Below, in pieces: positions 42,261-50,874 of a stretch of 64,000 nucleotides of DNA; the stretch's first letter is position 1, and the number at the start of each line of letters is the position of its first letter. The notes beneath the pieces were generated by a model. That model had not been told where the DNA came from. It saw only the letters and a program-made list of their open reading frames with translations, and searched no databases. Source of the stretch: Polyangiaceae bacterium (GTDB lineage Bacteria > Myxococcota_A > Polyangia > Polyangiales > Polyangiaceae); NCBI GenBank assembly GCA_947475525.1, contig CANJMI010000005.1, forward strand, positions 1 to 64,000. Direction: 5' to 3'. The translations under genes were made by a program, and so were the position numbers.

Positions 42261-43105
42261 GGCTTGGGGCCCGGAGCATTGGCGGGCTCTAAGCTCAGGA
42301 TTCGATCGATCCGAAGCTCACGACGACCGCGAGTGTGGCTGAGATACCCGATCACCATCGGCGGGTCGAGGTCCGTCCGCATGCCCGTCACATGGAAAGG
42401 GATCTCCTGGACAGACCGCCCCGCGGGCCGGTAGCGGAGCCGAAGCCCCGTGCCAGCCGCAAGCGCCTGCTCGAGCTCCGCCGTGAGTTCGGGACGAGCA
42501 TGCGCGAGGCCGACGCGCACATTCCACAAGTCGCGTGCCGTCGTGGGCGTCAACACGACGAGCACGTTTTCGAACAACTCCCGCAACACGCGCACGTCGT
42601 TGTCGGCCCGGTGCGCGGCAGGGCACGCGATCCCGAGCTCTTGTGCGAGGACGCTGAGCCGGTGACTCTTGAAGTTGTAGGCTCGTCGCGAGAGGTGGAG
42701 CGTATCGATGAAAAAGGGCGCTTCCCACGGGATGCCACACCGCGCGAATTCCGCCTTCAAGAACGCGAGATCGAATTTCGCTCCGTGCGCGATGAAAATG
42801 GCGCCCTCGAGAATCGTGCGAATGCCTGGAGCCAACGCGGCGAACGTCGGAGCGCCGGCCACCTCCTCCGCGCCAATTCCGTGCACCGCCGCGTTGCCGA
42901 TCGGCCCCTCGGGGTCGACGTAGGATGAGACCCGCTCGACAAGCGTCCCCCCGACGACGCGCTCAACACACACCTGGAGTACACGGTCGCGCGTCTCGTC
43001 GAGGCCGGTCATCTCGAGATCGACGAACACGAACGGCGTCCGCGCGAGCGGCTGGTCCCAGATCCCTCCGCGCGGCGGCTCTGCTTGACGTGGACTGCGG
43101 GACAC
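42257..43105 (-). CDS. DEDDh 3'-5' exonuclease fused to a WYL-like domain
   Basis: 282 residues, GTG start. Exonuclease motifs of the DnaQ/epsilon family: ExoI FVDLEMTG (Asp29, Glu31), ExoII HGAKFDLAF (Asp112) and ExoIII HRADNDV (His165, Asp170). Residues about 212-275 form a small beta barrel with LRLRYRPAGR, PPMVIGYLSHTRGRRELRID and RILSLE, the order seen in WYL domains that bind ligands or ssDNA. First gene of the operon with the aspartic-protease-like lipoprotein and coaD (ATGA overlaps). Proofreading-type nuclease with a possible regulatory or DNA-sensing module. Confidence 0.85.
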   Translation of the reverse strand: MSRSPRQAEPPRGGIWDQPLARTPFVFVDLEMTGLDETRDRVLQVCVERVVGGTLVERVSSYVDPEGPIGNAAVHGIGAEEVAGAPTFAALAPGIRTILEGAIFIAHGAKFDLAFLKAEFARCGIPWEAPFFIDTLHLSRRAYNFKSHRLSVLAQELGIACPAAHRADNDVRVLRELFENVLVVLTPTTARDLWNVRVGLAHARPELTAELEQALAAGTGLRLRYRPAGRSVQEIPFHVTGMRTDLDPPMVIGYLSHTRGRRELRIDRILSLEPANAPGPKP

Positions 43106-43149
43106 CGTTCGTACCTACACCGAATCGGGTCCTGCTACGATGTACCCCG

Positions 43150-43770
43150 ATGCCGGGCCGCTCCTCATTGCTTCCCCTTCTGTGGGCGCTCGCGGCCTGT
43201 CATGGCCGTGAACCTCGCGCGGGCACCCCCACCGCCTCGGCTTTCTTGGGACCTGCGGCACCCATAGCGGCCACCCCGTCCGCAGGCGCTGTCGCGCAAT
43301 CCACGCCCACGGACACGGCCGGCGAGTCGAGCGCCGCGTTGAGCTCCCCGCGCAATCCACTCGAAGCCAAGGCCCTCCTCGATTGCGGCTCTCCCCGCGC
43401 AGAAGTGATCCTGCCCGACGATCGGGGCCCCGTCTTCGACAACGCCATGACGACCCCCGAGGCCGGCCACGGTGACCGCACGCGTCCCGTGCTCGCAGCC
43501 CTACGTGAACAATTGCCCGCGTTTCGCTGCTGTTTCGAGCCTTGGGCCGAAACGTCCCCCCAAGAGGAAGCGCGCGTCATCCTCCGCATCGCACTCGACG
43601 CCGATGGTCGCGTCACGTCCGCCGACACCGACGCTCGCCGCACGACGATCGACGTACGGGCAACGCTCACATGCCTCGGCGAAGCCGCCCGACGAGGAAC
43701 TTTTCCTTCGTCTCCGAGCAAGCGCGCGACGCTCGTTGAGTACCCACTGCGGGCGCGGCTCTCGCGCTGA
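43150..43770 (+). CDS. Lipoprotein with AgmX/PglI-like C-terminal domain
   Basis: 206 residues from ATG 43150, which gives lipobox ALAACHG near residue 18; the frame is open far upstream but antisense to the exonuclease gene. A Pro/Ala/Thr-rich tether runs to about residue 75. The C-terminal part, LREQLPAFRCCFEPWAETSP, then ARVILRIALDADGRVTSADT and LGEAARRGTFPS, matches the TonB-C-like AgmX/PglI C-terminal domain known from myxobacterial gliding and outer-membrane proteins. Divergent from the exonuclease operon by 44 bp. Confidence 0.78.
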   Translation: MPGRSSLLPLLWALAACHGREPRAGTPTASAFLGPAAPIAATPSAGAVAQSTPTDTAGESSAALSSPRNPLEAKALLDCGSPRAEVILPDDRGPVFDNAMTTPEAGHGDRTRPVLAALREQLPAFRCCFEPWAETSPQEEARVILRIALDADGRVTSADTDARRTTIDVRATLTCLGEAARRGTFPSSPSKRATLVEYPLRARLSR

Positions 43771-43829
43771 ATTGCACAACCGCGCGTCATCGCCACGACA
43801 AGGCGTTTGCGCGTCAGCCGCAGGGCTGA

Positions 43830-43890
43830 AACAAAAAAACAGCGAGACACACGCCAGTCCACACGCCTCCCCTGGCGTGTGTCTCGCTGA
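43830..43890 (-). terminator. Strong intrinsic terminator of the histone-like gene
   Basis: Perfect 18-bp inverted repeat: arms 43841-43858 and 43873-43890, 14-base loop. On the minus strand the hairpin is followed directly by TTTTTTTGTTT (43840-43830). It lies about 210 bases beyond the stop of the histone-like gene (44102) and is the clearest terminator in the window. Confidence 0.9.
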
Positions 43891-44100
43891 CAGCTTGCGG
43901 GGGAGAACCCTTCGGTTCCTCACCCGACGCGGCCCATCGACGTTGCCGTCGTGGCGCAGACCGCGTTCCCATCGGCTCCCGATGGGGGTGGAGCGTTCGG
44001 AGCGCTTCGAGGAGCTTTACTTCTCGAAGGCGCTCCGCTCCTGAGCACCGTTTGGCTGAATCAGCCTCGCGGAGCCCGTTCGATACGGTAGCTGGTGACC
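43891..44100. other. Structured intergenic segment with three to four hairpins
   Basis: No gene. Between the histone-like stop and its terminator there are consecutive stems: GAACC/GGTTC near 43906-43919; CGACG/CGTCG around 43939-43952; CCCATCGG/CCGATGGG at 43968-43986 with a 3-base loop; and a 13-bp stem with one bulge, arms 43999-44011 and 44023-44036. This is either a structured 3' untranslated region or a small RNA processed from it. Confidence 0.55.
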
Positions 44101-44101
44101 G

Positions 44102-44553
44102 TCACTCCGACTCGTCATCCACCGAAAACTTCGGTGGCATCGGCAACACGGCGGGTGCTGCTGAATGAGCTGGGGTGGCCTTCACGATCGAAGCAGCAAC
44201 CGGCTTTGCGACCGGCTTTGCAACCGGCTTTGCGACCGGCTTTGCAACCGGCTTCGCAACCGGCTTTGCAACCGGCTTCGCAACCGGCTTTGCAACCGGC
44301 TTCGCGACCGGCTTTGCAACCGCGGCTTTTTTGGCCGCTGGCTTCTTGGCTGCTTTCGTCAGCTTGGCTTTCTTAGCGCGAGCGGGCGCCTTGGCCGCCT
44401 GCTTCCGCGTCGCGCTCAGGCTTTTTTTGCGGCCTTCTTGGGGGCGGCCTTCTTGGCCACCTTCTTCACAGCAGCCTTCTTGGGGGCAGCCTTTTTCGCA
44501 GCAGCCTTCTTGGGGGCGGCTTTCTTCGCAGCAGCCTTCTTCTTTGCAGCCAT
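44102..44553 (-). CDS. Histone-H1-like DNA-binding protein, read by apparent -1 frameshift
   Basis: ATG 44553 is fixed by AGGAGG eight bases upstream. The zero frame encodes a Lys/Ala/Pro-rich protein (MAAKKKAAAKKAAPKK...) and stops at TGA 44416 after 45 codons. Immediately before that stop is GCA_AAA_AAA_GCC_TGA, containing the canonical slippery heptamer A_AAA_AAA. Slipping back one base continues as SLSATRKQAAKAPARAKKAK, then ten KPVA repeats, and an acidic end PPKFSVDDESE, stopping at 44102: about 150 residues, typical of myxobacterial H1-like proteins that compact the nucleoid. Both frames are clearly coding in composition. A sequencing error or a real mutation in the A7 run would look the same. 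Confidence 0.82.
44196..44315 (-). repeat. Ten tandem 12-bp units encoding KPVA
   Basis: Units alternate between GCAACCGGCTTT, GCGACCGGCTTT and their TTC variants on the plus strand. They encode the KPVA arm of the histone-like protein. Copy number is a natural target for slippage. Confidence 0.92.
44422..44428 (-). promoter_or_regulatory. A_AAA_AAA slippery heptamer (recoding site)
   Basis: Seven A on the minus strand positioned in the X_XXY_YYZ register of the zero frame, followed by GCC then TGA. This is the best bacterial -1 slip sequence together with A_AAA_AAG, and the two flanking frames together give one continuous histone-like protein. Confidence 0.6.
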
Positions 44554-44644
44554 GTCTCAATCCTCCTGAGATCTGCAGCGCCAGGCTCGGCTCGCATGCG
44601 TCAGCGCATGGTTCGACGAGCAGGGTGTAACAGATGTTGCAAGA

Positions 44645-44674
44645 CGTATAGTGCCATCTATGGCAGAACGTCAA
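44645..44674 (-). promoter_or_regulatory. Sigma70-like promoter of the histone-like gene with dyad operator in its spacer
   Basis: On the minus strand TTGACG (44674-44669), 18-base spacer, TATACG (44650-44645). The spacer holds the dyad TGCCAT-CT-ATGGCA (44652-44665), centred where a repressor or a twist-sensing MerR-type activator would bind. Predicted transcript start is about 44638, giving a leader of about 85 bases. Confidence 0.6.
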
Positions 44675-44725
44675 CGGAAATGATGGCCAACTACCGATCA
44701 CCCGTTCCGTAGTTCTCCGCGGGCG

Positions 44726-44755
44726 TTGACTTCGGCACCCGTTCGGCCATATCGG
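44726..44755 (+). promoter_or_regulatory. Possible promoter of the OmpA lipoprotein gene
   Basis: TTGACT at 44726-44731, 18-base spacer, TATCGG at 44750-44755. The -10 is a poor match; the position 34 bases before ATG 44789 is reasonable. Confidence 0.35.
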
Positions 44756-44788
44756 CGGATTGATTTCGGTGTAGTGTGCTCGGCGCCT

Positions 44789-45601
44789 ATGAGCCTGAAG
44801 TCTCAGCTTGCCTCGCTCGCACTGGTGTCGCTCGTCGCGACGGGCTGCGGCTATTCCGAAGAGGAGATGCGCGCGAAGCTCCGCGAGGTTGACGCGCTGC
44901 GGCAACAGCTCTCGGCCGAAGGCGCCCAAAATAAGAAGTTTCAACGCGACCTCGACGAGTCCCGGGCCCAGATCGAACAGTTGAAGAGCCAACTCTCCGA
45001 CGCGAACGTCGATGTGGCCAACCTCAAGAGCGACGTAGAAGAGAAGGCCAGAGCCCTCGAAGAGTTCAAGCGACGGGCCGCACAGCTCGAGGAGATCAAG
45101 CGTCGCTTCGAGCTCTTGCGGGCCAAGCTCCAGGATCTCACGAAGCTCGGGCTCAAGGTGACCGTGCGCCACAATCGAATGGTGATCGAGCTTCCGGGCG
45201 ACGTCCTCTTCGACTCCGGCCGCGAAACCTTGAAGAAGCAGGGCGAGGACATCCTGGCCAAGGTCGCCGAGATCGTTCGGCGTGACGCCGCGCTGATGGA
45301 GCGCGATTTTCAAGTCGCCGGCCACACGGACAACGAGACCTACGGAGCCGGTGCGTTCAAGGACAACTGGGGGCTCAGCGTGATGCGGGCCCGCGAGGTG
45401 CTCGGCTTCTTGATCAAAGGCGAGGCAAACAAGGGCGGCGGACTGAGCCCCCAGCGCTGGAGCGCCTCGGGCTATGGGGACACCGATCCGGTTGCCCCGA
45501 ATGATACCGCGACTGGCCGTCAGTCGAACCGGCGCTGCGAGTTGGTGGTTCTCCCGAAGATCGAAGAGATGCTGGATCTCAAGTCGATCACTGGGGATTG
45601 A
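44789..45601 (+). CDS. OmpA-family lipoprotein with coiled-coil stalk
   Basis: 270 residues from ATG 44789, which gives lipobox VATGCG at residue 20. Residues about 25-120 form a long coiled coil (EVDALRQQLSAEGAQNKKFQ to EEFKRRAAQLEEIKRR). Residues about 135-255 form an OmpA-like peptidoglycan-binding domain: ELPGDVLFDSGRETLKKQGE, FQVAGHTDNETYGAG, WGLSVMRAREVLGFL, SASGYGDTDPVAPNDTATGR and NRRCELVVLP. It should link outer membrane to the cell wall through an extended rod. The next gene starts 3 bp after its stop. Confidence 0.92.
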   Translation: MSLKSQLASLALVSLVATGCGYSEEEMRAKLREVDALRQQLSAEGAQNKKFQRDLDESRAQIEQLKSQLSDANVDVANLKSDVEEKARALEEFKRRAAQLEEIKRRFELLRAKLQDLTKLGLKVTVRHNRMVIELPGDVLFDSGRETLKKQGEDILAKVAEIVRRDAALMERDFQVAGHTDNETYGAGAFKDNWGLSVMRAREVLGFLIKGEANKGGGLSPQRWSASGYGDTDPVAPNDTATGRQSNRRCELVVLPKIEEMLDLKSITGD

Positions 45602-45604
45602 GAC

Positions 45605-46549
45605 GTGAGCGAATCGAAGGCTTCATCGCCAGCGAGCCGCGTCGCCACGATAGACATCGGCACCAATTCGGTGCTGCTGCTCGTGGCCGCTCGTGACGGT
45701 AGTCACGTCCGTGCCCTCACCGAGTTGGCCACCATCACGCGGCTCGGCGAAGGAGTCGATGCAACCGGCGAGCTGTCCGAGGCCGCGGAGGCGCGCACGC
45801 TCGCTTGCCTCGAGCGGTACGCTTCGGAAATCGCCAAGTGGAGCGTCGACCGCGTGGAAGCCGTCGGAACGAGCGCCATGCGCGACGCTCGGGGCGGCTC
45901 GGCCTTCTGCGACCGCGCGCAAGCCATCCTCGGCGTGCGACCGAGCGTGATTAGCGGCGAACGGGAAGCGCAGCTCACGTTCGACGGTGCGTTGATCGGA
46001 CTCGAGCCGCAGGGCATCCTCGCGGTCTTCGACATCGGCGGCGGCAGCACCGAGATCATCGTCGGAGCAAGGGTCGGGCGAGGCCGCGGCACGCTGGCTC
46101 GTGCGGTCAGCCTCGATATCGGCGCGGTGCGCCTGACCGAGCGTCACTGCCACCACGATCCTCCCACCCGTAGCGAACTCGACGCCGTTCGTAAGGACAT
46201 TCGGCTCGCCCTCAAGCGCGCGCCCGCCCTGAAGGGTCGCCCGCTCGTAGGTGTCGCCGGGACCGTCACGACGCTGACCGCGTACGTTCACGACATCGCG
46301 CCCTACGACCCGAGGCGAGTGCACGGGGCCGTCCTGGCCCGTACCGAGCTCAGCGAGGCCATCGACCGACTCGCCGCGATGCCACTCGCGGAACGCCGCG
46401 GCTTGGCTGCCATCGAGCCGAACCGCGCCGACGTCATCGTGGCCGGCGCGCTGATCGCTGACGAAATTTGCGAGGCTTCAGGTGCGGACCGTCTTCTCGC
46501 TTCCGACCGCGGAGTGCGTTGGGGCCTCGCTGTGGAATTGTTCGACTGA
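45605..46549 (+). CDS. Ppx/GppA phosphatase family protein
   Basis: 314 residues, GTG start 3 bp after the OmpA gene. Actin-like ATPase fold motifs: ATIDIGTNSVLLLVAARDG (phosphate 1), VEAVGTSAMRDA, VISGEREAQLTFDGAL, ILAVFDIGGGSTEIIVG (phosphate 2) and VGVAGTVTTLTAYVH. The length of about 310 corresponds to the short Ppx/GppA form without the C-terminal HD domain. It hydrolyses exopolyphosphate and/or the pppGpp gamma phosphate in the cytoplasm. Confidence 0.92.
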   Translation: MSESKASSPASRVATIDIGTNSVLLLVAARDGSHVRALTELATITRLGEGVDATGELSEAAEARTLACLERYASEIAKWSVDRVEAVGTSAMRDARGGSAFCDRAQAILGVRPSVISGEREAQLTFDGALIGLEPQGILAVFDIGGGSTEIIVGARVGRGRGTLARAVSLDIGAVRLTERHCHHDPPTRSELDAVRKDIRLALKRAPALKGRPLVGVAGTVTTLTAYVHDIAPYDPRRVHGAVLARTELSEAIDRLAAMPLAERRGLAAIEPNRADVIVAGALIADEICEASGADRLLASDRGVRWGLAVELFD

Positions 46550-46615
46550 GGTCTCGGTTGAGTGATGCGCGCCGGGACGTGCCGGCTAATCGAACTCCGG
46601 TACGGCGGAAAGTTC

Positions 46616-46644
46616 TTGACGGATACCCCCTCATTTACTAATGT
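46616..46644 (+). promoter_or_regulatory. Sigma70-like promoter of cdnL
   Basis: TTGACG at 46616-46621, 17-base spacer, TAATGT at 46639-46644. The predicted start near 46651 leaves a leader of about 230 bases before ATG 46880, beginning with a CCGCGCT-A-AGCGCGG hairpin. The leader contains no other gene. Confidence 0.62.
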
Positions 46645-46879
46645 TCGCCGCGCTAAGCGCGGAGAACGTCCAGCGGGACCCGGTAGCAGGCTGCACGGCA
46701 GCGAGACCCCCCCACTATCCAACAGCGGAAGAGCCGCTTTCGCATCGCAAGCTCGGTTTCTGCCGGCCTTTCGATCGATGGCATCCCTCTTCGCCTAGGT
46801 TCAGCGCCACGCGCACTCCCGCGCGTGCATGACGGCCGTTCCCACCGCGAGCAGGCAATCAGAAGGAGAAGCATAGAAC

Positions 46880-47386
<507 letters not shown>

Positions 47387-47599
47387 ATTCGACTGGTGCT
47401 AGCGAGAGGGGCTCGTCGCGGACACACCCGCGATCAACCCTTCCGAACGACGGCGGTGACCGAAAGGCGCCGCCGGACGTGTTTTGTGGGCAGAAACCCG
47501 CGTAGCTCAGAGACCCACGCTAGGGTTCACGGTGGGGGATGTGGCATGCTGAATGTCACCCGCTCGCCAGGCATCAAATGCGGCTAGCGACCTCTCCCT

Positions 47600-49909
47600 A
47601 TGAACGCACCACAAGAGCCCACGTCACCTCCGCAGAAGGTCTCGCGACCCGGCGCGAGCGTCGGGCATATCGTCCGAAAATATTGGCCGACCGCGGTCAC
47701 CACCTTCGTAGCGGTCGTCACCGGAACGATTTTTTACACCCTCGGCCAGACCAAGATTTATCAGGCCGAAGCGACGATCCTCTTCGACCCGCGGCCACCC
47801 AAGCCCCTCGGCCACCGAGTCGAGACGATCGTCGACATGGGCACGGACAACTACTGGGGAAACCAAGAGTACTACGAGACGCAGTACCACCTCATTCGCT
47901 CGCGTCGCGTATCATTGACCGTAGTCAATGAGCTAGGCCTCCACAATGATGCCGCCTTCCTCCAGGACTTGCCGCCCGGAGCCGTGCCAAAGCCGATGGC
48001 CGACAAGGTCTCGCCCGAGCGCGCGGCCGACGAGCTCCGGAGCCGCCTCGAAGTGCTGCCGGTGCGTGACAGCCGACTCGCCACCGTTAAATTGAAGGAT
48101 GCGAACCCCGACCGAGCGCAGCGAATCCTCTCGTCGGTGGTCGACAACTTCGTCAATCAGAACCTCGAAGGCGCACTCGAAAACACGAGTACGGCAAGCG
48201 ACTGGCTGCGCAACCAGCTCGATACGCTGAACGGCGACCTTCAGACGAGTGAAGAGGCGCTACACACGTACAAGAAGACCAACGACATCCTCTCGGTCGC
48301 CTTCGACGACAAGTCGAGCATGCTCTCCGAAGAGATGAAGGCGCTGAATGCCGAGCTCACCAAAGTGAAGGCCCAGCTCCAAGAAACCGGCGCACGCAAG
48401 CTCGTGCTCGAGAGCGCGCCGGACAGCGACCCACGCTCGATTCAGTCCTCCGAGCTGATGAAGAGCATGCTGCTGAACGGGCTTCGCGGCCAATACGAGT
48501 CCGCAACGAGCGAGCGCGATGCCCTACTCGGTGCTGGCAAAGGGTTGAACCATCACGAGGTTCAGGCGGCCCAAAAGCGAGTTCAGGCTTCCGAAGTCGC
48601 GATCTTGAAGGAGATCCAAAACGTCAAAAAATCGGTCGGCCGCGACCTCGAAGCGCTCGGCAAACAAGCGGGCGGCCTCCAGGGCCTGCTGAACAAATCC
48701 AAAGAGCAGGCGCACGGGCTGAATCAACTCGAGATCGAGTTCAATCGGTTACGTCGCAACAAGGACAACACCGAGAAGCTCTACTCGCTCGTTCTCGAGC
48801 GCACGAAGGAAGCCGACCTTGCGCAGATGATGCGCGTGAACAATATCAGCGTCGTCGATCGGCCATTGCAGCCACGCTCGCCGGTCTCACCGAAAGTACC
48901 GCTGAATCTCGCGGCGGGGATCTTCGGTGGCCTCTTGCTCGGGATCGCGGCCGCATTCGTTCGGGGACTTATGGACCGAACGGTCAAGGTGCCCGACGAC
49001 CTCGAAGAGGAGTTCGGCCTCACATTCCTCGGGCTCTTGCCGGAGGTGGGCGGGGGCATGTTCGGCAACTACGGCTACCAGTACGGCTACGCGAAGAAAA
49101 AGCGCCGCCGCGGACAGCAGCAAAAGGAGGGCAAACCGGAGCTAGTCGTCCACGATCAGCCGACGAGCAGCGTCGCCGAAGCCTCTCGCGCAATCCGCAC
49201 CAACCTGATGTTCATGGCGCCGGACACCCCGCATCAGGTGTTGCTGGTAACGAGCGCGGGGCCCTCGGAGGGAAAGACCACCGTGGCTTGCTGCATCGCC
49301 GTCGTGATGGCCCAAACCGGCCAACGCGTCCTGCTCGTCGACTGCGATTTGCGCCGCCCGCGCATCCACCGCATCTTCGATCGCGGCTCCGAGACCGGCA
49401 TCTCCACCACGTTGCTCGGCGGTAACCTCGACGAGGCCATCTCGCAAACCGAGGTGCCGAATCTCTTCGTGCTGCCCGCCGGACCGATCCCTCCAAACCC
49501 AGCCGAGCTCTTCCACACCGACCGTTTCAAGCAGCTCATCGCGGAGCTGCGCACGCGTTTCGATCGCGTAATCATCGACAGCCCGCCCGTCGTCGCCGTC
49601 ACGGATCCGACCATTCTCTCGACGCTCGTCGACGGAACGGTGCTCGTCCTACGCGCGTTCAAGACGCGGAAAGAACTCGCGCGTCACGCGATTCGCTCGA
49701 TGCAAGACGTCGGCGGCAAGCTTATCGGTGGGGTGCTCAACGCCGTCGATTTCTCGAAGCTCGAGTACAAGTACTCGTACTATTACTACAAGCGCGACGG
49801 GTACTACGGCGAGGACAAGGCCGAGTCGAAGCGCTCCGACAAGCTGCGCGAAGCGCCACGCCATTCCTCGGGCGGCGGTTCAGCAGATGCCTCATCACAC
49901 GACGCGTGA
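47600..49909 (+). CDS. Polysaccharide co-polymerase with tyrosine autokinase (Wzc-like)
   Basis: 769 residues. N-terminal Wzz domain with TM1 (VTTFVAVVTGTIFYTLG, about 33-50) and QAEATILFDPRPPKPLG. A coiled-coil periplasmic part runs to about 420, and TM2 (LNLAAGIFGGLLLGIAAAFV) is at about 435-455. The BY-kinase domain follows: Walker A AGPSEGKTT (about 552), Walker A' VLLVDCDLRRPR, Walker B VIIDSPPVVAV. The C-terminus has a tyrosine cluster YKYSYYYYKRDGYYGED (about 720-736) for autophosphorylation. It controls chain length and export of the exopolysaccharide made by the genes that follow. The next gene starts 8 bp after its stop. Confidence 0.95.
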   Translation: MNAPQEPTSPPQKVSRPGASVGHIVRKYWPTAVTTFVAVVTGTIFYTLGQTKIYQAEATILFDPRPPKPLGHRVETIVDMGTDNYWGNQEYYETQYHLIRSRRVSLTVVNELGLHNDAAFLQDLPPGAVPKPMADKVSPERAADELRSRLEVLPVRDSRLATVKLKDANPDRAQRILSSVVDNFVNQNLEGALENTSTASDWLRNQLDTLNGDLQTSEEALHTYKKTNDILSVAFDDKSSMLSEEMKALNAELTKVKAQLQETGARKLVLESAPDSDPRSIQSSELMKSMLLNGLRGQYESATSERDALLGAGKGLNHHEVQAAQKRVQASEVAILKEIQNVKKSVGRDLEALGKQAGGLQGLLNKSKEQAHGLNQLEIEFNRLRRNKDNTEKLYSLVLERTKEADLAQMMRVNNISVVDRPLQPRSPVSPKVPLNLAAGIFGGLLLGIAAAFVRGLMDRTVKVPDDLEEEFGLTFLGLLPEVGGGMFGNYGYQYGYAKKKRRRGQQQKEGKPELVVHDQPTSSVAEASRAIRTNLMFMAPDTPHQVLLVTSAGPSEGKTTVACCIAVVMAQTGQRVLLVDCDLRRPRIHRIFDRGSETGISTTLLGGNLDEAISQTEVPNLFVLPAGPIPPNPAELFHTDRFKQLIAELRTRFDRVIIDSPPVVAVTDPTILSTLVDGTVLVLRAFKTRKELARHAIRSMQDVGGKLIGGVLNAVDFSKLEYKYSYYYYKRDGYYGEDKAESKRSDKLREAPRHSSGGGSADASSHDA

Positions 49910-49917
49910 CACACACT

Positions 49918-50874
49918 ATGAAAGTATTCATCACCGGTGGCGCCGGCTTCATTGGATCGCATCTGACCGAGGCCCTGCTCGAACAAGGTCACGAGGTTTT
50001 CATTCTCGACGACCTCTCCACGGGCGCGGCGGAAAACTTCCAGCCGTTCAAAACGCACGCGAAGTTTCACTACCACATCGCTTCGTTCACCGACGTTTCG
50101 CTCGTGAACGAGCTCGTCGACTGTGCCGATGTGACCTACCATCTCGCGGCCGCGGTAGGGGTGAAGCTGATCGTCGAGAGCCCGGTCCGCACGATCGAGA
50201 CCAACGTGCGTGGTACGGAGATCGTCCTCGCGGCAGCCGCTAAAAAACAGAAGCCGGTGTTCATCGCCTCGACGAGCGAGGTCTACGGAAAATCGACGGA
50301 GTTCCCGTTCCGCGAAGACGGCGACCTCGTGATGGGGGCGACGAGCAAGGGCCGTTGGTCGTACGCGTGCTCGAAGGCGATCGATGAGTTTCTCGCCCTC
50401 GCTTATTTCCGCGAAAAGAAGCTCCCCACCGTGGTTGGACGTCTCTTCAACACGGTGGGTCCGCGCCAGAGCGCACGCTACGGCATGGTGCTTCCCGGCT
50501 TCGCGCGGCAAGCGCAGTCGGGCGAACCCATCACGGTTTACGGCGACGGCACGCAGTCGCGGTGCTTCTGCCACGTGAAGGATACGGTGCGCGCGCTTAT
50601 CGGGCTTATGCAGAACGATCGCTCCTACGGCGAAGTGTTCAACATCGGCAGCACGCGCGAAATTTCAATTGAAGACCTCGCGAAGCTCGTCAAGAAAGAG
50701 GCAGGCTCTTCGAGCGCGATCGAGAAAATTCCGTACGAGCAAGCGTACGCCGAAGGCTTCGAAGACATGATGCGCCGCGTCCCGAGCATCGACAAAGTCC
50801 GCTCCCATATCGGCTGGGAGCCGCGGATCGGGCTAGAAGAAATCGTGCGCGATGTCATCGCCTCCGTCGCGTAA
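49918..50874 (+). CDS. NAD-dependent sugar-nucleotide epimerase/dehydratase (SDR family)
   Basis: 318 residues from ATG 49918 (GTG 49906 would add four). The extended-SDR features are VFITGGAGFIGSHLTEALLE (Rossmann GxxGxxG), ILDDLSTG, YHLAAAVGV, the catalytic IASTSEVYG and Tyr-Lys in WSYACSKAIDEF, plus RLFNTVGPRQ. The sequence is in the UDP-glucose 4-epimerase / UDP-glucuronate decarboxylase neighbourhood; the GVKLIVESPVRTIETNVRGT segment is typical of the latter-like group. It supplies a modified UDP sugar for the cluster. It overlaps the next glycosyltransferase gene by 23 bp. Confidence 0.9.
   Translation: MKVFITGGAGFIGSHLTEALLEQGHEVFILDDLSTGAAENFQPFKTHAKFHYHIASFTDVSLVNELVDCADVTYHLAAAVGVKLIVESPVRTIETNVRGTEIVLAAAAKKQKPVFIASTSEVYGKSTEFPFREDGDLVMGATSKGRWSYACSKAIDEFLALAYFREKKLPTVVGRLFNTVGPRQSARYGMVLPGFARQAQSGEPITVYGDGTQSRCFCHVKDTVRALIGLMQNDRSYGEVFNIGSTREISIEDLAKLVKKEAGSSSAIEKIPYEQAYAEGFEDMMRRVPSIDKVRSHIGWEPRIGLEEIVRDVIASVA

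Noticed and set aside
44196-44315. Possible CRISPR array
   Set aside because: Units are contiguous 12-mers without spacers and encode KPVA. The 27-bp repeats at 20880-20970 are likewise contiguous and coding.
44175-44630. Plus-strand frame with ATGF repeats
   Set aside because: Antisense reading of the KPVA repeats of the histone-like gene; the SD and promoter support the minus strand.
47540-47575. Sigma54-type promoter (TGGCATG...) before the Wzc-like gene
   Set aside because: The -12 GC is missing at the required spacing; only the -24 half resembles the consensus.
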